Below the pieces are notes generated by a model. That model saw only the letters and a list, made by a program, of their open reading frames with translations, ran no database searches and had not been told where the DNA came from. From Breviolum minutum Mf 1.05b.01 (taxonomy: Eukaryota; Sar; Dinophyceae; Suessiales; Symbiodiniaceae): 64,000 nucleotides of DNA. The stretch lies in assembly GCA_000507305.1 (NCBI GenBank), contig DF239791.1, positions 96,904 through 160,903 of the forward strand, in the 5' to 3' direction. Position numbers and translations under genes: made by a program. Below, one piece after another: positions 54,543 through 64,000 of the stretch. Every line of letters begins with the position of its first letter. The first letter of the stretch is position 1.

Positions 54543-57500
54543 ATGGCAAAGTCACGTCCGGGATACCTGGCAAAAAAAGGGGAGGAAGAGATACTGTTGA
54601 TGAAAGAAATCTTGCACCAGTTAGTAGATAATTTATCCGCCTATCCCACTATTTACAGGGTTTTATACATCCGAGGTGGTTGTTTAAGATTTCTACCTCG
54701 GTAGCTTGAGCACATTCATCCAGGAAAGGCTATGGATCTATGCATTCAAGTTTCAACTTTTAAACTTTAAACCACGTTTCAAGCGTGCAGTTTTGATAGC
54801 TGTTGGTGACAGCCTGGCAGTTGACAAAATGCTCCATGGATGAGGTATAAATCCCACTAAAGCCATGCGTTTTGTGAAAGAAATCCGGCTGACCGGTTGA
54901 AATATGCCGTAGTAAATATCCCATTTACAGGGCTTTATTATACATCCCTGGTGGTGCAGGATTTCTTCCATCAACAGTATGTTTCAATCTACTACCCTCC
55001 TTGGAAAAAAAAAAACATAGCACCTGAGGCTGCATCTACGTCCATAGATGTCGTATCGGGACCCAGTTGTGTGGCTTCAGAATAATCGGAGGAATGCGAG
55101 AAAGCTATAGCCCTCCCTGAATGCTACGCCTACCAGAAAATTGATAGGGCAATGGAAAATCACCATTTTTAATTGGAGATACATCTTCAACTGGTGGTTT
55201 TTTCAACCTGTCATGTTAGTTTGCGGGTCCCAAAAATAGGGATTGAATGAAAGGGTTATGAAGCGTCATTTTGGGGACATAGAAAGTTGAACAAAAGCGC
55301 CTTTAGGGCTACATGTGAACAGCCACCAAAACCCTGGTTCTTTGCTGTATAGAGGGAGATTCAAATAAGCCATTAGAAGAATCCAAGTGAACCAATCAGT
55401 ATAATGACATGTCATAAAGGTTTTGAACGTTGCTGATGTGGTTTTTGGGATACGCCATGTGATCATGTTCCCCTTTTGTTGTTATGGCACTTCGAAACTG
55501 AGAACATGCCAAAGTTGCACATCAACACAGGTCAGTTTCTGAAGTAAAACATGCCCAAAAGGAGGATCTGGCCTTTCAACACATTCGAATCATTATACAA
55601 ACACAATGACATCGTTTGTTAGTTGCGTTTTACTCTAAACATCATTATGTAGACACCAAGACATATTCATATGCATATCTAAATGGTGTGATGTTTTTTG
55701 TACACACAAACGTTGTTTTCCTTCCCATTCTCCAGAATCAGCAAAGTCAAATTCCACCCAAAACATCCAGGTCCTTCATCACTACGTTTCACTCGCCGAC
55801 CCGGGATTTTCGTTCAAAAAAAGTGGGCGCTTGATCCATCGAACATCCGGAAACCCGCTGACCTTTGTGGAACAAAACGGCCCTGTGGGTTGGGTTGAAA
55901 TCTTTTTCCGGGGGACTGGTATACCGGTATACACACGAGATAAATTTGACTCAGTTTTTGACATCCAAATCCAGTTTCTGATTTGTGACCCTTGGATACT
56001 TTTCACGGAACAAGACAAGGTGTTTGGACTTGATGCTGTTCCCAGAATGTCAGTGGAAAAAGCAAATGTAAAAAAGAACACATCCTACTTAAGATTAAAA
56101 AGCTACCAGCTGGCCAGTGCTTCCTAAGATGCCAAAACAGCACTAATTTTGGACCTTAGAAATTCCGCAACAACAAAACAGAAAATGGATCGTCGAAAAA
56201 AAGGTTGAAGTCCTTGGCTTCAAAGAGTTCATCCATCAAGTATTCTCACCTTGGATGTGAGAAGCTTTTGATAAGGAACCATCAAGATCGCTCCCCGTGA
56301 TTTTTGTTCGCCATGAAAACGCCGGAAGCCGCGAGTTTCTCAGTTGAAGCGTTTGCAACAAAAACTCGATAAGCTCGGTTGAAAGTCAGTTTCGACTCCA
56401 CTTCCAGGCTGCAATGCTATCAGATTTACCGGCATCATTTCAAGAAGCCTCACACTCTACTTCCGCAGCTGATTTAGAGAACCATGTACCTCATTCTATA
56501 AGTTCTCATTGTTCAAAGCAGATGTGTGAAAGTTTCCGAGTTGTGAAGGCTCATTAAACCTTGTTGGGACTTGATGTATCACACCACGCATGTCGTGACA
56601 TTCAGCCTTTTGACAACGAATTTCCAGCCATGACGTGAGTGATTCTTGACTTCCAAGGTGCCTGGGACTGTTGGGAAGGGAGGTCAGACTTAAATTTCCG
56701 CATTTCAAACTTACGTTTCACTGTTGAAACTTCAGCAATACAGATCGCGAAAAACAACATGTGGGTACTAGTCATGGCAAACATGGGGATGTTTTTGGGG
56801 AACCCCTCGGTGTCGCCAACCCAAACACACCGATGATTTTGGGAAGTTTGTTGCATGTATGCAATGAGCGTGGTTTGCAAAGACAAAGAGGGGACAGCCG
56901 GATGTCAAAAAAAAAACATGTCAGTAACCCCCCCAAATGTTCCATCCATGTTCCTTACACCTAAGGTTTTCACTTCAAAATCCCCCCCCAATTAAACCAC
57001 TCCCTTCCACCCGTGGGATTTTTGGAGAAATACAAAAACCCCATGGTCGATCGAACACCTGTCGGTTGCCCAGTTGAGTTGATGGGAAAGTCGAAAGCTG
57101 CCAAAGTTGCAGCCTTGGGCCTGGTGTGGAGCCCTACCAGACACAGCAACCTCGTCACCCCCTGGTCGTGTTTAGGGGTTCACCGGCGTTTGGGAGGGGA
57201 ATCCGGTTTCAAATAAAAGGAGCTAATGGGAAAACTATCACATTAGAGGTTAGTTAATGATCTTGCAAGGATCTTGCGAAATATTTTGATTTGTTTTTGT
57301 TTCTTTTTCTTTAACTTCAACTTCAAGCTTCTCATTTCAAGTCATTTATTTGTTGATCATTTGTAAAGATCTGTCCATCCCATCTGTTTCACACCCCATA
57401 CCATCCATGTATGGTATATCCACCTACATTTAGTTGATTTTTATGATAAATGTAGGCAAATATGCCATACATGGATCCTATGGGCACTGAGGAATTGGAT

Positions 57501-59771
57501 CCCAAAAAAGTCGTGAAGATGGAGTGTGGTTCCCTGGAAAACCCACGGCTGCGGGGAAAATAGATTGGCACCAAAGGGACCAAAACACGGAAATTGCTTC
57601 AAGTTTTGCAGTGGGCAGTGGGATGATGTTTTTTTTGGATTGAAGATGGAATCTAAGTCAACTTTTTGTTGGTGACTTTTTGAAAAGGAAGCAAAACACT
57701 TGTTTCTGTGGTATGATTCGTATGGACATTTGCTGCCTCCATATTTATCCAAAGGTAATCACGCAATGGTGGGGATTTGCCCATCAGGCTGCCCACGCGT
57801 ATGTTTTGTGCATATAGATATGTGCGTACAGACGTATACATATATACATATGTGTACATATATTTCTTTTATTTTTATACGACATCATGATCTACATGTT
57901 TATATATATATATATACGTATTTGCCTATGTGCGTATGATTCCATATGCGCATTCAGATTCTTCATAGAAATGGATATCATATTTCGATCTTTGCCCTGC
58001 TCGTGCGTTCTGTTGGCAACCTGAGAAATCAAGGCCTGAAGAGAGGGTCAGCTGGTTCAGCGAGGCCCATCTATGAAGGGATTTTGTTTTTTTCCATTGG
58101 CTGGTCGATAGGGGGCCCGTTGAGATTCGATTTCCATGTGTGTATATATATATATATATAGACATATCTTTTTATTGAAACTCGGTAAATGATTGAATAT
58201 GTTTATCAAAGAAGCAAGGTGGATTTCTGAAGCATCAAGGGTATGATATCAGTAGTTGTTGGGGATTGTGAAATTAGGCTTTTTGGGTTCATGGGGGGTG
58301 TGCTGTTGGTGAAAGCATCCAAAATCTTGTCATATGTTTTTGGCAGTGTCAAAAACCCTGTCCATGTGTTAAAGGTGAATTCTACAGAGGCATCGTTGAC
58401 ATGGGAAGATTCAAAGCCTGAACATGTCCATCGTTATAGAACACCATTTGCACCAGAAAAAAAAAAACTTCCCTAATTTGGAAGGGACATTGGCATCATC
58501 GCCCACAAACTCATGAAAAATGAACCACTTGGGGTTGATTGAATCCGAGGGTTTGTCCAGTCATCCATCCCCTTGGCTTTCAACAAAATGATCCGGCTCC
58601 CCCCGGTTGAGGTATGTCGCTTTGCGGTGGAAGGGATCGTAGAGGCACCACCCAAATTCGATGGCTTTGGCGCAACGAAAAGGGGAAGCTTCAAAAGAAC
58701 TTTTCGAAAATTGGATGTTTGTTTTCATTTTGGAGTTCGTAAATCTCCGAAAAGGAATGGTACCCCCTTATGATTCTTACCTTTCATTAAAAACAAAAAC
58801 GTGGAGTTTTTTTTGGTGGTGGCCCATATGGAAACCCATACATTTTTGGGGCTGGGCTGAGTGACCTTAATCACCTCAATGGTATGGAGTGACCTTGTGG
58901 GGGGATAGCTCTGTTAAATTCTCGGTATTTTGGGGGGTGATTCTGTTACCAAAAGACCATTGGATGCTTACACCCGATCCTCTATGGTCATTTGGGGTGC
59001 GTGTCTTTGTTGGATTATTTGCATTTAGACATGTACCTCAACTTGAATTGACTTGTTGAGTTATGTTTGAGGTTTTTTGATCATCATATACTTTGTCAAT
59101 CTCGACAAGAACCATATTTATGTGTGTTTCCAACGTGTTTCAACTTTGGCAACCCTAAACTCCGAAAAGTCTCCAAAACTCAGCCACTCGGACTTGCATC
59201 TTCTACCGCCTGCATATCAGTGTTTATGCATGACTCAGCCAATGGCTCACCTTTAAATTCTTGGGGATCACATATTTAGCAGGAAACTTCATTTCAAACT
59301 CTTATTTCATTTTTCCTGTGGCTGAGTAAGGTGCCATGCAAACATCAATTTTCCAATACTATCAGCTGTGCTTGGTCAATGTATGAAGGAATTACATGAT
59401 GAAAGTTATCTCCAGCTATTTCTTCGCATCCTCAAGTAGATGACCCTTCAGAACAGGAAAATGAAAGTTTACCTGTTGATTTTTGGGTTTGTCCAATTGC
59501 GTGAGGGAATAGTATACCACTTGGTGTTTGCAAGCAGCATTGGAGTGTACCAGTTGAGAAATCGAGAACTTGTGACCTTTCACTTCGTGAGAGTTGAACT
59601 ACTAAGAATCTGGGTCTCATAAACTAGGTGCCCCCAGAAAACCCAATGGGTACTTGTGCGCACATTTTGGGGCGGATGTTTTCATTGTGAGACATTCCCG
59701 TTTCACATATTGTTGTGAAAGTCAGTTGAAACGTCCAGATCGCAACGTTTCGCATTCAAGTTCCAACGCAG
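54543..59771 (+). CDS. Candidate multi-exon gene(s), unknown function
   Basis: Starts with MAKSRPGYLAKKGEEE at 54543. Phase-compatible pieces: 54784-54838 (RAVLIAVGDSLAVDKMLH; GA donor GATGAGG), 55021-55068 (PEAASTSIDVVSGPS), 55771 to about 55893 (RFTRRPGIFVQKKWALDPSN), 56408-56485 (AAMLSDLPASFQEASHSTSA), 56658-56682, 57074-57123 (ELMGKSKAAKVAALGL), 57958 to about 58137 (VRSVGNLRNQGLKRGSAGSA), 58561-58611 (SIPLAFNKMIRLPPVE, donor GTATGT), 59170-59221 (SPKLSHSDLHLLPPAYQ), 59416-59486 (SHPQVDDPSEQENESLPVDF) and 59722-59771 (SVETSRSQRFAFKFQ, donor GTGAGT). Several junctions rest on phase alone, so this may be two genes. It ends at an open donor with no stop assigned. No family recognised. Confidence 0.4.
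54588..54702. mobile_element. IE family E, right end degraded
   Basis: GATACTGTTGATGAAAGAAA ... CCCACTATTTACAGGGTTTT ... CATCCGAGGTGGTTGTTTAA. It interrupts the frame of the first exon. Confidence 0.6.
54872..54981. mobile_element. IE family E, left end degraded
   Basis: GTGAAAGAAATCCGGCTGAC ... CATTTACAGGGCTTTATTAT ... GGATTTCTTCCATCAACAGT. It complements the damaged copy at 54588. Confidence 0.6.
55128..55232. mobile_element. IE family D
   Basis: CCAGAAAATTGATAGGGCAA ... ATTGGAGATACATCTTCAAC ... CAACCTGTCATGTTAGTTTG. Confidence 0.65.
55368..55445. mobile_element. IE family K
   Basis: AATAAGCCATTAGAAGAATC, GAACCAATCAGTATAATGAC, ATGTCATAAAGGTTTTGAAC, GTTGC. Matches 35028-35113. Confidence 0.5.
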
Positions 59772-60133
59772 GTGAGTCAGTACGTAAGCTCAGTGGGTTT
59801 GCGGGGGGAGGAGGGGCCTTTTTGGACAGCTACTTGGTTCAGTCGTTGTATTTTAGTGCTCATTTCGACACTCTTGCGAAGCACTTGGTTGCAACCTTTT
59901 GCAATCAACATTGAACTTTTGCACCTGCACAGCCAAAAAAGGTGCGAACTGGTTTATGCGATTGCGGTTGATGCTTTAGAAATCCCGTCGGTTTGCACCA
60001 GTTGATATGAAGATTATCCCATTTCTCAGGGTTTCAGCAGGATTTCGTATCTCTCAACTGCTTACTCCTGGATTTTCTGAGCCATTCAACAATGTTTGAC
60101 TTCATGCTTCACCAGCTTCTACGGGGATAAGCC

Positions 60134-63100
60134 ATGGCCGAACCTTCCAAGATCATCCAAATTGGAAGACCAAGGCTCTACAACGTGCTGAGTAACGAGA
60201 AGTTTGCTGATGGCCTTAGTGAGAAGGCAGAGTTTCATGGGATATTTGGGAAGCAAATCTCAACAGTTTGGAAGCCAAAATATTCGCCCACCCTGAAAAA
60301 TTCACAGCACATTTGAGGTGTTTTTTACCTCGAGAGAAAGATATGAAAGCAATTTCTTAGGTCCTCTCACGGCTGGGTTTGGAAATGGTAGTTTCCGGTA
60401 CCAATCATGAGGATTTACCTCCCTGAAAAAAGAGAGAAAAAAGGCCTCAAGTGATGATTCAATGATTCAATTTCAATAAACCACCCATCCCTTTTTCAGA
60501 TTGGCCGAAACTCGCCACGGAATCCCTTTTTGTCTCACCAACATGATCCCCTCCAAACTCCTTTTGTTGCAGGCAGTCAAGAGGATGAACCGTCAGATGT
60601 TGAAACACCTGTTACTTGGCATCGTTTTGGCAAGCCATTCAAGTTGGTGAAGTCTGACCAACGTGGGTACCGGGTATACGGGATATGTTTATCCCTTCAT
60701 TATTTAAAAGATTATAGAATCCAGGTCCCAGGTGGTAGGATTTCCGAAGCATCCGCAACTTGGAGATGAAACACTCCTGAACTTAGACATGGGGAATTGC
60801 GATGAATCATGAAGGGATGGATAGAAATGCCTCCCAGAAACAGATTGAAATCCCAGGCACTGAAATGCTTGTTACTTGAAAAACTACTGATTTGACTTGA
60901 ACCAGACGATTTCTATATGCCAGTTTTATGATTGAGTTTGAAGGCAATGCTAGGAGATGGTGTTACGTAGCTTGGTGATGGTTCGGAATATCTTCGGAAA
61001 AAAACGGTCAACTGGATTTGTTTTTTGCTAGGGAAGTTGTCTAGAATGATAGGCAAAAACCATTCAAAAACACAACAATTCATTGAATCCCCTCAGTGTT
61101 TTCGCTGCAGGCATCTCTTCTCAGAGAAGCAGCAGCGGTATCTCAAGCAGAGTCTCGGCGTGGAAAATGATATGGTGAAGGGTATTACTACCAATCTACC
61201 AATCTGGACAAACTATAGCAAGATATAGCAACTAACATTAAGAACAAAAAGAAAAATGGAGATTGATAGTTCTGGCTGTGATCACATCATGCCAAAACTA
61301 ACAAACATTATATTTGAATTTGGTTTGAGATTGTTGTCATCCATCATTACACCACATCGATAAGCCAAATGACCATACCTTTTGAGGTTTCACCACTTCC
61401 ACGACTTGAATCTTTAGGAAACACCTGCGGAAATCCTTGTGAACAAATTCGTTGGCAACTGCACACACCACGGAACATCCACATCTTTCAACCGGAAGAA
61501 CAGCATTTTTGTTGCCCAACCTTCCCATTTGAAAAAGCCGATTCCCCCCTTTCCACATGAAGCCTAGTGACCTTCGAGTCTCTACCGTTCAAGGCGGCTC
61601 CGAATCAACAGATCCACCCAGAATTGGTGTTGAAATTGGCGCATCCCTTAAACAGAGACATATTGATGATGAGAGAGTTTAAGATTTCCATCATTTTCAT
61701 CCCCTGAAAATTTTCCAGAACTGCTTGGCTGCGACATTTTCCTCTTTTTTCAATTCATTACATCCATCTTTGTTGTTTGAATTTCACTTCTTCTTTTTTT
61801 ACAATAAAGAATGAAAAGTAAAACAAAACAAGACCTAAGACTAACCAAGTTTTTGCGTTTGAAGGGCTGGTTTGGCTGTACCTTTGGTTCACTTTTGAAG
61901 GTCCGGTCTGGCTAAAGCAGATGACACGGAGGAGCAGTTTTGTCAAAACGTCGAGCTTTGGATTTGGGATGCCTTGGAGGATGCAGACAAGGGGGTTACC
62001 ACGACAAGCACACGGTTCCAACGACTATTCTCAGGGGTTACCACTACAATGCTCAGCAGAAATCACGACAGTGGTATATACCGCTATAGAGGTTTATAAG
62101 GAATCCTGTGTGTGTTGTGCGTGTTTTAAAAAGTAAAAGGCTACGATCCACCTCGCAGCCCACCACCAACCAGGAAGTGTGGAAAAACCAACAGGCTCTT
62201 TTCAGCATGCATTTACACATTCTTTTCATGGGCATTTCCTAATTTTCAGGTTCTTTGTTTATGGCTTTACAGGAGGAATTTCAGCACCCAAATGGATCAA
62301 GATTTCAAATCAGGATTTCACTTTCAAGTTTCACGAAAGTTATCGGAGAAGGCTGAACCATTGGCATTACAGAAATCTGGCAATCATCACCAGCCACCTT
62401 TTTTTGGGTGGCTACTGTGTGTCCATCCATCGCCCATTTTTTGTCGGAGGAACTCCCAGAGTTGAAATCTCGAAGAAAGGACCGGAGACTTTCGGCAGGA
62501 TCTTTTTCCAGCCTGGTTTTGTTTTTGGGGTGTGGTATTTTTTGTGCTGAATGGTCACTTCTGATGTTTTGTTCAATACCCAAAGATAAAGGGGACTATT
62601 TTGGTGGTGGCTATAAATTCGATAGTTCTAAAGCAACTCCCTTGTCCATGTTGATTCTGAATAGGAATTGGAAAAAACTCAAAACAAACTTTCATTTGTC
62701 TCTTGAATCCTGCGACAACATCCTAAATGATTTTTTGTGTGGCAAGGGGTGTCACTTTTATTGGCTGCACGTCTCCCTCAGCTTTTTAACAGCGTCAAAC
62801 TGTAGAAGTGTGGTAGGGAGAAATCCTTCCAAAAGGTTTTGATTTTGTTTCCAAATTTTGGTGTGAAAATTTCTGATTCACCTTGCTACATCGAAATTTG
62901 ACTCCATTTTTTGCAAGCGTGATATATGCACCCTCCAATTTATTTGCACATTTCGCCGCACCTGAAAATGGATGGTTGGAATACGATTGTTTCCCTATTT
63001 TCAGTGGTTTTTGCTGTGAGTTTCAGGGAGGGTAATTTCCCCACCTGTTTGTAAGTTGCCAAAACTCACCAGGGCAGTGATGAAGATGCTGCAGCCAAGA

Positions 63101-63144
63101 TGGAGGCGGGCAAAGGGGGGGCGCTTTTAAGCGCTGCCTTTTGA
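60134..63144 (+). CDS. Eight- to nine-exon protein of unknown function
   Basis: An ATG at 60134 opens MAEPSKIIQIGRPRLYNVLS, NEKFADGLSEKAEFHGIFGK. Phased exons: 60134-60265, 60573-60646 (VKRMNRQMLKHLLLGIVLAS), 61111-61174 (HLFSEKQQRYLKQSLGVEND), 61418 to 61450 or 61510 (ETPAEILVNKF), 61563-61626 (PSDLRVSTVQGGSESTDPPR), 61918-61994 (DDTEEQFCQNVELWIWDALE), 62273-62338 (EEFQHPNGSRFQIRISLSSF), 62450-62515 (ELPELKSRRKDRRLSAGSFS) and 63073-63144 (GSDEDAAAKMEAGKGGALLS, stop). Every junction is in phase. If the exon at 61418 is kept to its own stop it reads on through THHGTSTSFNRKNS to 61567, so alternative 3' ends are possible. The product is about 200 residues, mixed charge, and probably soluble. 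No family recognised. Confidence 0.7.
62928..63035. mobile_element. IE family A
   Basis: GCACCCTCCAATTTATTTGC ... GCACCTGAAAATGGATGGTT ... GCTGTGAGTTTCAGGGAGGG. Located in the last intron (62516-63072), 37 bases before the last exon. Confidence 0.7.
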
Positions 63145-64000
63145 AGGGATTTTTCCGGGGGAGTTTTGTCATGTTGTTTTTCCAGTTTCTTAGCTGCACA
63201 TAGGTCCAGGGTTATAGGGTGAACCAAGCCTTCGTATGGAAAATGGTTGGGTGGGCCCCAACGAGGTTTACTAGGTTGCATTGCATAGCTCTTGGACATA
63301 AAACTGTAAGGGAAAGTAGCACATGGGGCCTACAGTGACATGTTTTTTTGGAGGATGGAACATGTCATTGAATTACAGGAAAATCCTTAAGGAAAGTTGA
63401 TGGTATTCAACCGTCACAGTAGCTGATTCAAAATGATATTCAAATTGACTCAACTTTGCCCGAACTGGAAGAGCCGTACCTAATCTAATAGCCCAACTGC
63501 TATGTTGGATGTTTGTTCACCACACACGTTTGCCGAAAATCATTCAGCGAAAATCAGTGGAAGTATGTTTCTCCATCCTTTGCACCTTGGTGCGGGTGAT
63601 CAATTCATGACTCTGAAAGGATTTGATTGTCAATTGATTGTTGGCAATATAGCAGTTGTAAAATGAAAGTGCATCAACTCTAGGAACTGATCGCGGTGTA
63701 TATAGGTCCTTCAAATTGAGTGATATATATATATATATATATATGTGTTTTTTAATTATATTGTCGTATACATATCAGTATTTTTATATACACACGTATA
63801 TGATGTGCCAAATTCATATGCACATGTATGAATTTTGCAATTTTTTTTCGTGTTGTTGTCACCTCCAACTCGGTTCATGTTGGAGGAGATGATGGCGAGA
63901 TGTCGCAACTTTGTTCGGGAGAAGGTGCACGTACGTTTTCCCATTAGTTTTTCAGTGTGGTAACGTCATAAGAATGCTTAGGATGGAGGATAGGATGAAG
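63145..64000. other. Downstream region, no supported gene
   Basis: Contains a TA microsatellite (about 63723-63744) and no exon with paired splice sites and a convincing frame. A frame near 63890 (EMMARCRNFVREKVH, + strand) with a possible donor is open, but it is too short to call. Confidence 0.4.

Noticed and set aside
54784-54838. P-loop or phosphatase motif in AVLIAVGDSLAVD
   Set aside because: It does not satisfy a Walker A or HAD motif; a single hydrophobic strand followed by GDS is too generic.
1-64000. Transposase, reverse transcriptase or integrase coding sequence
   Set aside because: No frame on either strand showed catalytic motifs of these enzymes; the short elements are non-autonomous.
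1-64000. Relict spliced-leader sequences at gene starts
   Set aside because: I looked for the conserved dinoflagellate leader 3' end (TTTTGGCTCAAG) and did not find it, so trans-splicing is inferred only from taxonomy.

Overview
The window is nuclear DNA of an intron-rich eukaryote, most likely a dinoflagellate of the order Suessiales (Polarella or a Symbiodiniaceae relative). Three things point there. The left edge carries an RCC1-like repeat exon (ILADGSVVTWG, GGDSSAVQD) of the type that is abundant in those genomes. Exons are tiny (22-380 nt) and introns run from 82 nt to over 1 kb, with GT-AG plus some apparent GA-AG and GC-AG boundaries. Nearly all coding signal lies on one strand, head to tail. 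No bacterial features, rRNA, tRNA or CRISPR were seen. The organism call is inference.

No long open frame is a gene by itself. I built gene models by hand, joining exons only where splice sites and reading phase agree. Left to right on the + strand: RCC1-like exon (1-166); an ADP-ribosylglycohydrolase-family gene with nine exons in perfect phase (2725-6776); a gene of unknown function (about 7857-16459); a second unknown gene (about 17984-26119); the C-terminal part of an AlkB-like dioxygenase (about 27432-28756); weak exons (29264-32330); unknown genes at 32981-39328, 41665-45962, 47778-49839, 50460-54283 and 54543-59771; and a well-phased unknown gene at 60134-63144. One candidate exon (32526-32750) is on the minus strand. 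Only the first two and the AlkB piece are recognised families.

The dominant feature is a dense set of short (80-200 bp) hairpin-like elements with terminal inverted repeats (TIRs). They fall into at least ten sequence families, and at least one copy sits in most of the introns I could define. I call them introner-like elements (IE). Family A has TIR core CCTGAAACTAACAG; B CCGAAAACTAACATG; C CTAGTTGGTGGTTTCAA; D CTAACATGGCAATGGAAAAT; E ACTGTTGATGGTTCAGAAAT; H ATGGCTGGTCAACCTACC; M GGGAATCTAAGGGTGC; F, G, I, J and K are low-copy. In two places the whole intron is one element (82 nt at 24455-24536, family C; 125 nt at 49580-49704, family A), and the coding frame is restored when it is removed. 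One element is nested in another (35831-36052). No transposase gene is present, so these are non-autonomous copies. Introners are known from dinoflagellates, Micromonas and Aureococcus; whether these exact families are described needs a database search.
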